From Pseudomonas extremaustralis (GTDB lineage Bacteria > Pseudomonadota > Gammaproteobacteria > Pseudomonadales > Pseudomonadaceae), in assembly GCF_900102035.1 (NCBI RefSeq), contig NZ_LT629689.1, positions 6,296,501 through 6,360,500 on the forward strand: a DNA stretch of 64,000 bases, given 5' to 3'. Of this stretch, positions 50,841 through 62,332 are shown one piece after another. Below the pieces are notes generated by a model that worked only from the letters and a program-made list of their open reading frames with translations, was not told the DNA's origin and searched no databases. The position numbers and the translations under genes were made by a program. How positions within the stretch are numbered: position 1 is the stretch's first letter; every line of letters starts with the position of its first letter.

Positions 50841-51899
50841 ATGACGCAGCGCAAAATCATCCACGTCGACTGTGATTGCTTCTACGCCGCCATCGAGATG
50901 CGCGATGACCCGAGCCTGGCGCAAAAGCCACTGGCCGTCGGCGGCTCGGCGGATCGACGCGGAGTCATCGCCACCTGCAATTACGAAGCGCGGGCCTATG
51001 GCGTGCGTTCGGCCATGTCATCGCGCCATGCCCTGAAGCTGTGTCCGGACCTGACCATCGTCAAGCCGCGCATGGATGCCTATAAAGAAGCATCGAAAGA
51101 AATCCAGACGATTTTTCGCGACTACACCGACCTGATCGAGCCGCTGTCGCTGGATGAAGCCTACCTGGACGTGTCCGACAGCCCGCACTTTGGCGGCAGT
51201 GCCACGCGCATCGCCCAGGACATCCGGCGCCGGGTCTCCAATCAACTGCATATCACCGTGTCGGCAGGCGTGGCCCCGAACAAATTCCTGGCCAAGATCG
51301 CCAGTGACTGGAAAAAGCCCAATGGCTTGTTTGTGATCACACCGGACCAGGTCGAGGACTTTGTCTCCCAATTGCGCGTGAGCAAGTTGCACGGGGTGGG
51401 CAAGGTCACGGCCGACAAACTGGCGCGCCTGGGCATCGAGGACTGCCTGCAGTTGCGCGAGTGGAACAAGTTGGCGCTGGTGCGTGAATTCGGCAGTTTT
51501 GGTGAGCGGCTGTGGAGCCTGGCCCGTGGGATTGATGATCGCGCGGTGCAGAACGACAACCGGCGCCAATCCATCAGTGTGGAAAATACTTACGATGTGG
51601 ATCTGCCTGATCTCTCAAGTTGCCTGGCGAAACTGCCCGAACTGATGGAAACCCTGGCCGGGCGCATGGCGCGTATCGACAGCAGTTATCGCGCGGGCAA
51701 ACCCTTCGTCAAAGTGAAGTTTCATGACTTTACCCAGACAACGCTGGAGCAGGCGGGGGCGGGGCGGGACCTGGAGAGTTATCAACAGCTGCTGACCCAG
51801 GCGTTCAATCGCGGCGGCAAACCGGTGCGGTTGCTGGGGATTGGGGTGCGGTTGCTCGACCTGAGTGGTGGCAATGAACAGCTCGAGTTCTCCTGGTAG
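50841..51899 (+). CDS. dinB: DNA polymerase IV
   Basis: A 352-residue Y-family translesion polymerase. Catalytic acids in KIIHVDCDCFYAAIEMR and PLSLDEAYLDVSDS; SAGVAPNKFLAKIASDWKKPNG; helix-hairpin-helix HGVGKVTADKLARLG; little-finger domain from about 240. The C-terminal QLEFSW is a beta-clamp-binding motif. The steric gate position after CDCF is Tyr/Phe as expected. Confidence 0.97.
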   Translation: MTQRKIIHVDCDCFYAAIEMRDDPSLAQKPLAVGGSADRRGVIATCNYEARAYGVRSAMSSRHALKLCPDLTIVKPRMDAYKEASKEIQTIFRDYTDLIEPLSLDEAYLDVSDSPHFGGSATRIAQDIRRRVSNQLHITVSAGVAPNKFLAKIASDWKKPNGLFVITPDQVEDFVSQLRVSKLHGVGKVTADKLARLGIEDCLQLREWNKLALVREFGSFGERLWSLARGIDDRAVQNDNRRQSISVENTYDVDLPDLSSCLAKLPELMETLAGRMARIDSSYRAGKPFVKVKFHDFTQTTLEQAGAGRDLESYQQLLTQAFNRGGKPVRLLGIGVRLLDLSGGNEQLEFSW

Positions 51900-51913
51900 A
51901 ACCCGCAAACCAG

Positions 51914-51942
51914 ATGCGGGAGGGAGCAAGTCCCTCCCGCAT
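51914..51942. terminator. REP-type stem-loop between dinB and lipoprotein gene
   Basis: ATGCGGGAGGGA GCAAG TCCCTCCCGCAT, 12-bp perfect stem between convergent genes, related to the hairpin at 40784. Confidence 0.75.
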
Positions 51943-51967
51943 TTGGATCTACAGCGTTTTCGAGGGC

Positions 51968-52921
51968 TCAGCGTGCGCCAGGATCCGCGACGAGTCGTCC
52001 CGCATCCTTGGTCAGCGCTTGCAGGAATTCCTGCTGCAACTCTGGATCATTACGGGTCAGTTCAATCAGGCTTTGTTCCAGTTCGCTGGCTTCTTCCTCC
52101 AGGCCCAGTTCCGACAGGCGCTTGACCCGGTGCACCCACTGGTTGACTTCATCGTCTTCCAGATCGTCGTAGATCAGGCTGTGGGCTTCGAGCAACTTGC
52201 CGCGCAGGGTGTTGCTGATCGCCAGGGTCGAGTCCGAGTGGGCATCGTCCTGGCCATCTTCCACGCTGATCTTCAAGGTTGTGACACGATTCAGGTCCTG
52301 CTCGGCGAACGGGCTGTCCAACAGGTTCAAGCGCAGTACACCGTTGCGGTCGGTGGTCAGCTCATGGGTCTGCTTGCCGGCCGTCACCTGTACCGGGCGT
52401 TCGCTCCAGGGCAGGCTCGAATACTCCACACGCTTGTCGCGCTGGACTTCATCGATACCCGCCAGGTTCTGTTGCGCACGGCCATGGGATTGTACGTTCA
52501 TGAACGGGTTGAGGCCGTCGATGCCGTAGATCAGCCAGTCGTGGGTCATGCTGGTCGGCAGGTTGCCGAGGGCGAAGACATTCGCCACGTTGGCGCCCGC
52601 GCCGGCCACCAGGGCGACCGCGCCCAAGGGCATTTCGTAGAGTTTGCGCCAGGGTTGGTAGGGGGTGTAGCGATCGTAACGACGGGTGACTTCGAATTCG
52701 GTGACCTCGAAGGTCTTCTGCTCGTGAATGCGAACCCGGCGTTGCGGCAGTTCCAGCACTTTGGGTTCGCCGACATCGATCTGCAGGCTGTGGTCGAGCA
52801 ATTTACGCTCGACCCGCTCCTCGTGCTCACTGCGTTGCGACATCTGGTTGGCGCAGCCGCTGACCAGCAGGGCGCCGCACAAGGCGGCGCCCCCCAGGGC
52901 TCTGGTGTTTCGCTTGAACAT
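51968..52921 (-). CDS. Predicted lipoprotein, unknown function
   Basis: A 317-residue protein with a signal peptide and lipobox (GALLVSGC-A, cysteine near residue 23), so it is probably an outer- or inner-membrane lipoprotein. The middle has a glycine/alanine-rich stretch (LGAVALVAGAGANVANVFALG) and the C-terminus is helical and acidic. Not recognised beyond a Pseudomonas-conserved hypothetical next to proS. It lies 20 bases after proS on the same strand and may be co-transcribed. Confidence 0.75.
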   Translation of the reverse strand: MFKRNTRALGGAALCGALLVSGCANQMSQRSEHEERVERKLLDHSLQIDVGEPKVLELPQRRVRIHEQKTFEVTEFEVTRRYDRYTPYQPWRKLYEMPLGAVALVAGAGANVANVFALGNLPTSMTHDWLIYGIDGLNPFMNVQSHGRAQQNLAGIDEVQRDKRVEYSSLPWSERPVQVTAGKQTHELTTDRNGVLRLNLLDSPFAEQDLNRVTTLKISVEDGQDDAHSDSTLAISNTLRGKLLEAHSLIYDDLEDDEVNQWVHRVKRLSELGLEEEASELEQSLIELTRNDPELQQEFLQALTKDAGRLVADPGAR

Positions 52922-52941
52922 GACTTCTCTTGATCTGGTTT

Positions 52942-54657
52942 TCAGCGACGAATACGCGCCTGAAGGAAAGACAGCACGTCAGCCACCGGCAACGGTTGGG
53001 CTTCGGCTTCGGTCCGGCTCTTGTATTCCAGATTGCCATCGGCCAGGCCACGGTCACTGACCACGATCCGGTGGGGGATGCCAATCAGCTCCATGTCGGC
53101 GAACTTGATGCCGGGGCTGGTTTTCTTGTCGCGGTCATCCAGCAGCACTTCAAAACCGGCGGCCGTCAGTTCGGCATACAGTTTGTCGGTGGCTTCACGG
53201 ACTTGCTCGGTTTCATAGCGCAGCGGCACCAGGGCCACCTGGAACGGCGCCAGGGCGTCACTCCAGATAATGCCTTTCTCGTCGTTGTTCTGCTCGATGG
53301 CAGCGGCAACCACGCGGGAGACGCCAATGCCGTAGCAACCCATTTCCAGGGTGATCGGCTTGCCGTTTTCGCCCAGCACTTCGCACTTCATCGCCTTGCT
53401 GTACTTGTTGCCCAGCTGGAAGATGTGCCCGACTTCGATGCCGCGCTTGATTTCCAGGGTGCCCTTGCCATCCGGGCTTGGGTCACCGGCGACCACGTTA
53501 CGCAGGTCGGCCACGGTCGGTACTGGCAGGTCGCGTTCCCAGTTCACGCCGAAGTAGTGCTTGTCGTCGATGTTCGCGCCGATAGCGAAGTCGCTCATCA
53601 GCTCGACCGAGCGGTCGATGATGATCGGCAACGGCAGGTTCAGCGGGCCGAGGGAACCGGCACCGGCGCCAATGGCGTCGCGCAGTTCGGCATCGGAGGC
53701 CATGACCAGCGGGCTGGCTACGCCCGGTTGCTGGGCAGCCTTGATTTCGTTGAGTTCGTGGTCGCCACGGATCACCAGGGCGATCAGCTTGCCGGCTTCC
53801 TCGGCGTGAACGATCAGGGTCTTGATGGTCTTTTCAATCGGCAGATTGAATTTTTCCACCAGGGCCGCGATGGTCTTGGTCTGCGGGGTGTCCACCAGGC
53901 GCAGCGCTTCAGCCGGGGCTGGGCGGGAGGTTTCCCGTGGCACGGCTTCGGCTTTCTCGATGTTCGCCGCGTAGTCGGAACCGTTGCTGAACACGATATC
54001 GTCTTCACCGGACTCGGCCAGTACGTGGAACTCGTGGGAGCCGGCGCCGCCGATGGAACCGTTGTCCGCCTCAACCGGGCGGAACTTCAGGCCCAGGCGC
54101 GTGAACACGTTGCAGTAGGCAGCATGCATGCGGTCGTAGGTGACCTGCAGGGACGCCTGGTCGGCGTGGAACGAATACGCATCCTTCATGATGAACTCGC
54201 GGCCGCGCATCAAGCCGAAGCGTGGGCGGATTTCATCACGGAACTTGGTCTGGATCTGATACAGGTTGAGGGGCAGCTGTTTATAGCTGCTCAACTCGTT
54301 GCGCATCAGGTCGGTGATCACTTCTTCGTGGGTCGGGCCAGCGCAGAAGTCGCGGCCATGACGGTCCTTGAAGCGCAGCAATTCAGGACCGTATTCTTCC
54401 CAGCGCCCGGATTCCTGCCAGAGCTCGGCCGGTTGGGTGCTCGGCATCAAGACTTCCAGGGAACCGGCAGCGTTCATTTCTTCGCGAACGATGGCTTCGA
54501 CCTTGCGCATCACCTTCAGGCCCATGGGCAGCCAGGTGTACAGGCCGGAAGCCAGCTTGCGGATCATACCGGCGCGCAGCATCAGCTGATGGCTGATCAC
54601 AACCGCGTCGGAAGGCGTTTCTTTCAGTGTGGCGAGCAAATATTGACTGGTACGCAT
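52942..54657 (-). CDS. proS: Prolyl-tRNA synthetase
   Basis: A 571-residue class II synthetase of the bacterial type with an editing insertion. Start [34 protein letters not shown]; motif 2 around [26 protein letters not shown] near 145; INS editing domain about 230-390 ([14 protein letters not shown]); motif 3 [15 protein letters not shown] near 435; anticodon-binding domain at the end. The open frame continues upstream beyond 54657 into the ampG antisense region, which is not coding here. Confidence 0.98.
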   Translation of the reverse strand: MRTSQYLLATLKETPSDAVVISHQLMLRAGMIRKLASGLYTWLPMGLKVMRKVEAIVREEMNAAGSLEVLMPSTQPAELWQESGRWEEYGPELLRFKDRHGRDFCAGPTHEEVITDLMRNELSSYKQLPLNLYQIQTKFRDEIRPRFGLMRGREFIMKDAYSFHADQASLQVTYDRMHAAYCNVFTRLGLKFRPVEADNGSIGGAGSHEFHVLAESGEDDIVFSNGSDYAANIEKAEAVPRETSRPAPAEALRLVDTPQTKTIAALVEKFNLPIEKTIKTLIVHAEEAGKLIALVIRGDHELNEIKAAQQPGVASPLVMASDAELRDAIGAGAGSLGPLNLPLPIIIDRSVELMSDFAIGANIDDKHYFGVNWERDLPVPTVADLRNVVAGDPSPDGKGTLEIKRGIEVGHIFQLGNKYSKAMKCEVLGENGKPITLEMGCYGIGVSRVVAAAIEQNNDEKGIIWSDALAPFQVALVPLRYETEQVREATDKLYAELTAAGFEVLLDDRDKKTSPGIKFADMELIGIPHRIVVSDRGLADGNLEYKSRTEAEAQPLPVADVLSFLQARIRR

Positions 54658-54764
54658 GGTAGGCCGTTGTCGGTTGCTTGGACTTGAAGTGACTTGGGAT
54701 TGTACGGGCGCAAATTGCTCGCGTACAGGATCGCGGCTGACATGTGCCCGTAGGAACCGGTGTG

Positions 54765-56297
54765 TCAGTCTTCTTCGGGCGGGCTCAGGCGTATCCGCCG
54801 ATTTTCCTGGAACCAATGCAACGCGATCAGCAGCAGCGTGGGCACACCCAGTACACAGGTGATCAGGAAGAAATTGTGATACCCGAACTTCTCCACCATC
54901 ACCCCTGAGTACCCGCCGATCAGACGGGGCAGCAGCAGCATGATCGAGCTGAGCAGCGCATATTGGGTGGCGGAGAACTTCAGGTTGGTCAGGCTCGACA
55001 GGTAGGCCACGAACGCCGACGTGGCCAGGCCCGAGCTGAAGTTGTCCAGGGAGATGGTGAAGATCAGCATCTGCAGGTCCGGGCCCATGTCGGCGAGCAT
55101 CACGAACAGCAGGTTGGTGGCGGCCGACGCCACGCCGCCGATGAACAGGATCGGCAGGATACCGAACCGCACGATCAGCAGGCCGCCCATGCCGGCGCCG
55201 ATCAGGGTCATGATCAGGCCGAAGATCTTGCTGACCCCGGCGATCTGGTCCTTGGTAAAGCCCTGGTCGATATAGAACACGTTCGCCATCACGCCCATCA
55301 CCGTATCGGACATGCGATAGGTGGCGATCAGCCCCAGCAGCAGCAGCGCCTGCCAGCGATAGCGCAGGATAAAGTCGTTGACCGGCGTCAGCACCGGCGC
55401 CAGGCCACGGCGGCCCATGGTCGAGAGGCACAGGGCGGAGAGGGTGATATAGAGGATGGCGCGCAGGAAGGCGCGGTCTTCCATCAGCAGGTCCCACAGG
55501 CTTCTGCCCTGGAACAGCACGCTGGCAAAATCGGTGTTGTACAACTGGGTGAACATGGCCGGCACGGACACCAGCAATATGATCAACACGAACACCGACA
55601 CGAGTTGGTGCACGAAGCTGTAGCGCCCCGCCTGCAACTGGGTGCGCAGCGGCACGTTCGGTTCGCGCATGAACAGGGTGGTCAGCAGCGCCGGGATCAT
55701 CAGCACGCCGAACAGCACATAGGTGCCGGTCCACGCCGTGTGTTTATAGCTGAAGCCGGTGGAGCCGAAGCCTTCGGCAAAAAACAGTGCGCCCGCCGTG
55801 GCCAGCAGGGCCGCGATGCGATAGCCGGACATATAGCTGGCGGCCAGGGCGGCCTGGCGGCTGTCGTCGGCGATCTCCAGGCGATAGGCGTCGACCGCGA
55901 TGTCCTGGGTGGCGGACGCGAACGCCACGATGACGGCAATGGCGATCAGCCAGGACAAATGTTTTTGCGGGTCGCAGAAACCCATGCCGATCAATCCGAG
56001 GATCACCAGCGATTGGGCAAGGACCAGCCAGGAACGACGACGTCCGAGTTTGCCGAGCAGCGGCAGGCGCCATTGGTCGAGCAGCGGCGACCATACCCAT
56101 TTGAAGGCATAGGCCAGGCCGATCAGGCTCGCATAGCCGATGGTCTCGCGGGCCACACCGGCCTCGCGCAACCACACCGAAAGCGTCGAGAACACCAACA
56201 TGTAAGGCAAGCCGGCGGCAAAGCCGAGCAACAACAGCACTAACGTCGAGGGGCTGGCATAGGCGGCGAGCGCGGCGCGCCAGGTTTTACGGGGCAT
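54765..56297 (-). CDS. ampG: AmpG-like muropeptide permease
   Basis: A 510-residue major facilitator protein with about 12-14 membrane segments. [28 protein letters not shown] and [30 protein letters not shown] are the AmpG signature; [15 protein letters not shown] follows. It imports GlcNAc-anhydroMurNAc peptides for recycling and so feeds the AmpR signal for beta-lactamase induction. Located between proS and the Atl gene. Confidence 0.9.
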   Translation of the reverse strand: MPRKTWRAALAAYASPSTLVLLLLGFAAGLPYMLVFSTLSVWLREAGVARETIGYASLIGLAYAFKWVWSPLLDQWRLPLLGKLGRRRSWLVLAQSLVILGLIGMGFCDPQKHLSWLIAIAVIVAFASATQDIAVDAYRLEIADDSRQAALAASYMSGYRIAALLATAGALFFAEGFGSTGFSYKHTAWTGTYVLFGVLMIPALLTTLFMREPNVPLRTQLQAGRYSFVHQLVSVFVLIILLVSVPAMFTQLYNTDFASVLFQGRSLWDLLMEDRAFLRAILYITLSALCLSTMGRRGLAPVLTPVNDFILRYRWQALLLLGLIATYRMSDTVMGVMANVFYIDQGFTKDQIAGVSKIFGLIMTLIGAGMGGLLIVRFGILPILFIGGVASAATNLLFVMLADMGPDLQMLIFTISLDNFSSGLATSAFVAYLSSLTNLKFSATQYALLSSIMLLLPRLIGGYSGVMVEKFGYHNFFLITCVLGVPTLLLIALHWFQENRRIRLSPPEED

Positions 56298-56340
56298 GGG
56301 CTGGAGTCTGCCTCAGATTCACGGAAACAAAGCGCGCACT

Positions 56341-56694
56341 CTAACCGCTGTGCTCTACCGGGCGCCAGCCATGGCGCTGAATATCCACACGATTGTTGCG
56401 GACCGTGACGCCTTCTTCACGCAAACGCGCGCGTTGTTCGTCTCCCGAGGCGCTGCCGGCCGGCAGACTTATCCGACCGCCGGCACCCAGCACCCGATGC
56501 CAGGGCAGCCGGGTGTCCTCGGGAAGCTGGCTGAGGGTGCGTCCCACCCAGCGGGCTGCGCGTCCGAGGCCAGCAAGGTGGGCCAGCTCGCCGTAACTCA
56601 CCACGCAGCCAGCAGGCACTTGCGCCAGCGTCAGGTACAGCGCGGTGCGGCGCATCTCGGCGGGGCTTTGCGGAGTATCGGCAGGGTGATTCAT
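56341..56694 (-). CDS. Alkyltransferase-like protein (Atl/YbaZ)
   Basis: A 117-residue MGMT-fold protein. The active-site PCHR of O6-methylguanine methyltransferase reads PWHRVLG, so the acceptor cysteine is tryptophan. This is the hallmark of ATL proteins, which bind alkylated guanine and flag it for nucleotide excision repair without transferring the alkyl group. Conserved VPAGCVVSYGELAHLAGLGRAARWVG with the helix-turn-helix and Arg finger. Confidence 0.92.
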   Translation of the reverse strand: MNHPADTPQSPAEMRRTALYLTLAQVPAGCVVSYGELAHLAGLGRAARWVGRTLSQLPEDTRLPWHRVLGAGGRISLPAGSASGDEQRARLREEGVTVRNNRVDIQRHGWRPVEHSG

Positions 56695-56848
56695 GGCGTA
56701 CCTATCCTTTCGGATTGACGGTCTATCTGAAAGAAAGACGTGCGAGCGTGCTGATGAGAATTGAACTCACTATTAATCCGTGAGTCAGTCTTAGCTATCT
56801 AACACGATAATCGCCCTTTTTCGCCAATCTTGAGCTCCCTATCTGCTT

Positions 56849-57856
56849 ATGTTGTCCAGAACCCTGCTGTGCCTCGCTGTTCTCAGCGCTTCCACGCCCT
56901 TGCTGGCCGATACCGTCTGGTTGAAGAACGGTGATCGCCTGACCGGCAAGATCAAAGTCTTCGACGGTGGCAAGTTGCTGATCCAGACTGACTACGCAGG
57001 GGCGATCCCGGTGGACTGGAAGCAGGTGAAAACCCTGGAAAGCGATCAGGAGTTGCTGGTCAAGCAGGATGCCTATACTGGCGAGAAGGCCAAGTCGCTG
57101 AAAGCGGCGGAGGATGGCAAGGTGGTGCTGGCCAATGGCGAGGCGCCCAAGACCGTCGAGCTGGCGAGCATCCAGCAGATCATCAAGCCCAAGCCGCTGG
57201 TCGAAGACCTGGTGTGGAAGGGCAATGTCGATCTGGCGCTGGACTACAAGCGTGCCGAAAAAGACACCAACGACTACGACATCGACTTCAAGACCACTGC
57301 GCGGCATGGCCAATGGCGCCATACCGGGCAGGGCGAATACAACCGCGAATTCCAGGACGACGTGACCACCACCGACAACTGGGCCCTGGAATATGACCTG
57401 GACCGCTTTATCACTGAGCATTGGTTCTGGCAGGGGCGCCTGACCTACAAGCGCGACAAGGTTGAAGACCTGGCCCGTCAACGCACCGTCGGTACCGGCC
57501 CGGGCTACCAGTTCTGGGATGACGAGTTGGGGGCGTTCTCCCTCGGTTCGCTGGTCAACCGCACCGACTATGAATATGCCGACGGTGGCAAGGATCATTT
57601 CTACTCGCTGGCCATGAAGTGGGACTACAACCGCTACCTGGTGGGCAAGACCGTCGAATTCTTCACCAGCGGCGAGCTGGGGCGGCCCATCGACGGGCCG
57701 GTCGATTACTCCCTGGATGCGCAAATGGGCTTGCGCTACAAAGTCACCGAGTGGGCGTCCCTCAATCTCAAGGCCGAGCGCGACATTGTCAGCGGCGACT
57801 CGGAAAGCAGCCTGAGCAAGACCCGCTACACCGCAGGGTTCGGTGTCGCCTGGTAA
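56849..57856 (+). CDS. DUF481 outer-membrane-like protein (YdiY family)
   Basis: A 335-residue exported protein: signal peptide ending PLLA-DT, a short N-terminal region with DTVWLKNGDRLTGKI and VDWKQVKTLES repeats, then a C-terminal DUF481 domain of alternating amphipathic strands ending in FGVAW (terminal aromatic as in outer-membrane beta-barrels). Function unknown; osmotic or acid induction was reported for YdiY in E. coli as I recall. Confidence 0.85.
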   Translation: MLSRTLLCLAVLSASTPLLADTVWLKNGDRLTGKIKVFDGGKLLIQTDYAGAIPVDWKQVKTLESDQELLVKQDAYTGEKAKSLKAAEDGKVVLANGEAPKTVELASIQQIIKPKPLVEDLVWKGNVDLALDYKRAEKDTNDYDIDFKTTARHGQWRHTGQGEYNREFQDDVTTTDNWALEYDLDRFITEHWFWQGRLTYKRDKVEDLARQRTVGTGPGYQFWDDELGAFSLGSLVNRTDYEYADGGKDHFYSLAMKWDYNRYLVGKTVEFFTSGELGRPIDGPVDYSLDAQMGLRYKVTEWASLNLKAERDIVSGDSESSLSKTRYTAGFGVAW

Positions 57857-57960
57857 GCGGGCTGTAAAACCCGCTTGGCAACCTTCGCCGATATTGATTA
57901 CCTTGCATCGAGATCCATTCCCATAGCCTATGGGCCGTCGAATACCCGAGGAGTCATACG

Positions 57961-58692
57961 TTGAGCGCACAGGTTGCCAAGAACGCCCGAGAGCTGTTGC
58001 TCAAGGAATACCGTGGGGCCCTCTCCACATTGTCCAAGGCTATGCCCGGTTTTCCGTTCGGTTCGGTCGCGCCTTACTGCCTGGATGAGCAGGGCCGCCC
58101 GCTGATCCTGATCAGCCGTATCGCCCAGCACACCCATAACCTGCAAAAAGATCCCAAGTGCTCGCTGCTGGTGGGCGAGCGCGAAGCGGATGATGTGCAG
58201 GCGGTGGGACGCCTGACTTACCTGGCCGAAGCCGAGAAACTGGAGGAGGGCGCAGCCATCGAGGCGGCGGCCGAGCGTTACTATCGCTACTTCCCCGAGT
58301 CGGCCAATTACCACAAGGCCCACGACTTCGACTTCTGGGTGCTCAAGCCGGTACGCCACCGTTATATAGGCGGTTTCGGCGCGATTCATTGGATCGACCA
58401 GTTGACCCTGGCCAACCCGTTCGCGGGCGCGACCGAGCGCAGCATGGTCGAACACATGAACAGCGACCACGCCAAGGCTATCGCCCATTACGTCGCCTTG
58501 ACCGGCTTGCCCACCCACGAACCCGCGCAACTGGCTGGCATCGACAGCGAAGGCATGCACCTGCGCATCGGTCAGTCACTGCACTGGCTACCCTTTGCAA
58601 CGCCTTGCAACACGCCGACACAAGTACGCGAGGCCCTGGTTTCATTGGCTCACGCCGCAGCCTGGCCGAAAAAAGCCAGCGTCGATGCTTGA
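57961..58692 (+). CDS. HugZ-like haem-utilisation/pyridoxamine-oxidase-fold protein
   Basis: A 243-residue protein starting at TTG with GAGGAG seven bases upstream. N-terminal split-barrel flavin/haem domain (FPFGSVAPYCLDEQGRPLILISRIAQHTHNL), C-terminal DUF2470 (SMVEHMNSDHAKAIAHYVAL). HugZ-type members cleave haem; whether this protein keeps haem-degrading activity cannot be told. Upstream of fxsA-groESL as in P. aeruginosa. Confidence 0.85.
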   Translation: MSAQVAKNARELLLKEYRGALSTLSKAMPGFPFGSVAPYCLDEQGRPLILISRIAQHTHNLQKDPKCSLLVGEREADDVQAVGRLTYLAEAEKLEEGAAIEAAAERYYRYFPESANYHKAHDFDFWVLKPVRHRYIGGFGAIHWIDQLTLANPFAGATERSMVEHMNSDHAKAIAHYVALTGLPTHEPAQLAGIDSEGMHLRIGQSLHWLPFATPCNTPTQVREALVSLAHAAAWPKKASVDA

Positions 58693-58758
58693 ATTCACGA
58701 AACGGCGACGTCATCTAAGGTGCACTGGCAAGGCATTCTTGCGTTGAGGAACCATTTG

Positions 58759-59235
58759 ATGCGCCCTTTTTTATTGCTCTTTCTGCTGTTCCCGGTGCTG
58801 GAGCTGTTCGTATTCGTTCAAGTCAGCAGCGCGATCGGGTTTTTCCCGGCCCTGTTGCTGATCATTCTCGGCTCGATGCTCGGCGTCCTGGTGCTGCGTA
58901 TCGCCGGCCTGGCCACGGCGCTGCGTGCCCGTGAAAGCCTGAATCGCGGTGAATTGCCGGCCCAGACCATGCTTGAAGGCCTGATGATGGCTTTGGCGGG
59001 CGGGCTGTTGATCCTGCCGGGCTTCATCAGTGACGTGGTCGGCCTGATCATGTTGCTGCCGTTCACCCGCAAGCTGCTGGCCGGCAAGATACGCCAGCGT
59101 GCCGAAGAAGCAGCGATTCGCCAGCGTGCATTCGCCGATGACCTGCAACCCCGTGGCGGCCCGGCACCGCGCCGGCCGCTGGGGCGTGAAGGCAATGTGA
59201 TCGAAGGCGAGTTCGAACACCGCGACAGTCACTAA
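58759..59235 (+). CDS. fxsA: FxsA family inner-membrane protein
   Basis: A 158-residue protein from the ATG 58759, with GAGGA upstream. Three to four membrane segments (FLLLFLLFPVLELFVFVQVSS; LLLIILGSMLGVLVLRI; MALAGGLLILPGFISDVVGLIMLLP), then a basic cytoplasmic tail. FxsA relieves phage T7 exclusion by F PifA in E. coli when overproduced; its own role is unknown. Directly upstream of groES. Confidence 0.9.
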   Translation: MRPFLLLFLLFPVLELFVFVQVSSAIGFFPALLLIILGSMLGVLVLRIAGLATALRARESLNRGELPAQTMLEGLMMALAGGLLILPGFISDVVGLIMLLPFTRKLLAGKIRQRAEEAAIRQRAFADDLQPRGGPAPRRPLGREGNVIEGEFEHRDSH

Positions 59236-59248
59236 CCGCTTCACTGGC

Positions 59249-59268
59249 ACGGCACCCTTGGGTGCCGT
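59249..59268 (+). terminator. Stem-loop after fxsA
   Basis: ACGGCACCC TT GGGTGCCGT, a 9-bp stem followed by GTTGCATT; a likely but weak terminator separating fxsA from groES. Confidence 0.6.
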
Positions 59269-59314
59269 GTTGCATTCACCCGGCCCCAGGCTCAAAAAAT
59301 TTCATCTGCGGCCC

Positions 59315-59340
59315 CTTGTAATAAGCATATACGCCCTTAT
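59315..59340 (+). promoter_or_regulatory. Candidate sigma-32 heat-shock promoter of groES-groEL
   Basis: CTTGTAA at 59315-59321 and CCCTTAT at 59334-59340, 12 bases between, resemble the sigma-32 pattern CTTGAAA ... CCCATNT. About 142 bases before the groES ATG. Confidence 0.55.
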
Positions 59341-59482
59341 GTAACGGTCACCGCAAGGTTTCTGGTGGTGACATCAGACAGACTTCCGCGACTTGCCCAG
59401 CGAGCCGCGACCGGCACCGCCGGAATTTAACCCGCCGGAATTGATACCGGCCGATGAAAATCACAATTAGGAGAGATCGACA

Positions 59483-59779
59483 ATGAGCAAGCTTCGTCCT
59501 CTGCACGACCGCGTCGTCATCCGTCGCAGCGAAGAAGAAAAGAAAACCGCTGGCGGGATCGTTCTGCCAGGTTCGGCTGCTGAAAAAGCCAACCACGGTG
59601 TGATCATCGCTGCAGGCCCAGGCAAGACTCTGGATAACGGTGATGTGCGCGCGCTGGCCGTGAAAGTGGGTGACAAGGTTGTTTTCGGCCCTTACTCCGG
59701 CAGCAACACTGTGAAAGTTGACGGCGATGACCTGCTGGTAATGGCTGAGAACGAAATTCTCGCTGTACTGGAAGACTGA
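59483..59779 (+). CDS. groES: Co-chaperonin GroES
   Basis: A 98-residue heptameric lid of Gro[32 protein letters not shown] includes the mobile loop; ending [12 protein letters not shown]. Preceded by TTAGGAGAG. 51 bases before groEL. Confidence 0.99.
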   Translation: MSKLRPLHDRVVIRRSEEEKKTAGGIVLPGSAAEKANHGVIIAAGPGKTLDNGDVRALAVKVGDKVVFGPYSGSNTVKVDGDDLLVMAENEILAVLED

Positions 59780-59818
59780 TCTTCCCCGCTCATTTTCCCG
59801 TTACTACAAAGTATTTAA

Positions 59819-61477
<1,659 letters not shown>

Positions 61478-61502
61478 GCCAGCCTTACCCGGCGACTGAA
61501 AA

Positions 61503-61535
61503 ACCCCGCCTGCAGCGATGCAGGCGGGGTTTTTT
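61503..61535 (+). terminator. Terminator after groEL
   Basis: ACCCCGCCTGCA GCGA TGCAGGCGGGGT TTTTT: 12-bp stem with tetraloop and T run. Confidence 0.97.
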
Positions 61536-61573
61536 ATGTTCGGTGGAAAGTGGCCGGTGACTTGTCCGGGTAT

Positions 61574-62284
61574 TTACCGTGCTTCAGCGATGGCGGGGCG
61601 GTAGAGCAGGAGGCAATACAGCCCCAGGCAGATCAGCCAACAGAAAATCGCGGTCCACACGTTATGGGAAAAGAAGTGCGCCCCTTGCAGCATGCGGCTG
61701 ATCGAAAAGACGCTGCCCAAGGCGACGGCAAAGATGAACGCCTTGCGCGCCATCCGCGGCCTGCGATCACGCAGGGCAAAGAACCAGGCGAACAAGGCAA
61801 ACCCGGTGGCCGCATGCCCGCCTGGCCAGCAGCGTCCGGGTTTATCGGTGGATGGGCGCGGGCTGAGCAGTTCGCTGTAGGTTTCGGTCCCGCCGAATTC
61901 CTTCAGGCTCCACGGGCACTGCACGGCGGTGATGGTTTTCAACGGTGAGACGAATGCGGTGGCCAGTCCCAGGGACAGGACCAGGCAGCCCAACTCCCGG
62001 CGGTAGGGCTTGAGCCGTTGCAGGATAAAGGTGCCGACAAATCCCGCGATGGCCAGCACTGAAAACAAGATGACCAATTGTTTGGCGCGGTCGTGGAGGA
62101 TGTCTTCGAGGAAGAAACTGTAGCGTCCGACGAAGCCCCCATCTGCGGCGTTGTAGAAGCGCTTGGCGAGGTCCATGTCCAGCGAGGTCAGCTCCAGCAA
62201 CAGCATCAGGAGCGCCGCACCGGCGGGGATACCCAGGCACAGCCAGAAATTGAGCGGTTTGGACGCCGGCGCGGTGGTACTCAT
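61574..62284 (-). CDS. PAP2-superfamily membrane phosphatase
   Basis: A 236-residue protein with about six membrane segments. The phosphatase motifs are variant: KTITAVQCPWSL instead of KX6RP, PGGHAATGFAL for PSGH, and SRMLQGAHFFSHNVW for SRX5HX3D. The CPW and GGHA forms are typical of the COG3907-like subgroup as I recall, so the enzyme is probably active on a lipid or lipid A phosphate. It lies 48 bases after the LTA-synthase-like gene on the same strand, suggesting joint action on envelope lipids. Confidence 0.85.
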   Translation of the reverse strand: MSTTAPASKPLNFWLCLGIPAGAALLMLLLELTSLDMDLAKRFYNAADGGFVGRYSFFLEDILHDRAKQLVILFSVLAIAGFVGTFILQRLKPYRRELGCLVLSLGLATAFVSPLKTITAVQCPWSLKEFGGTETYSELLSPRPSTDKPGRCWPGGHAATGFALFAWFFALRDRRPRMARKAFIFAVALGSVFSISRMLQGAHFFSHNVWTAIFCWLICLGLYCLLLYRPAIAEAR

Positions 62285-62332
62285 GGTGAACCCCGAAAGA
62301 AGTCCCGCACTCGCGTGTACGGGACGTTTTGG

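Noticed and set aside
54658..55734. N-terminal extension of proS (930-codon frame)
   Set aside because: The extension is antisense to ampG and unlike any synthetase; the standard start gives exactly the family length.
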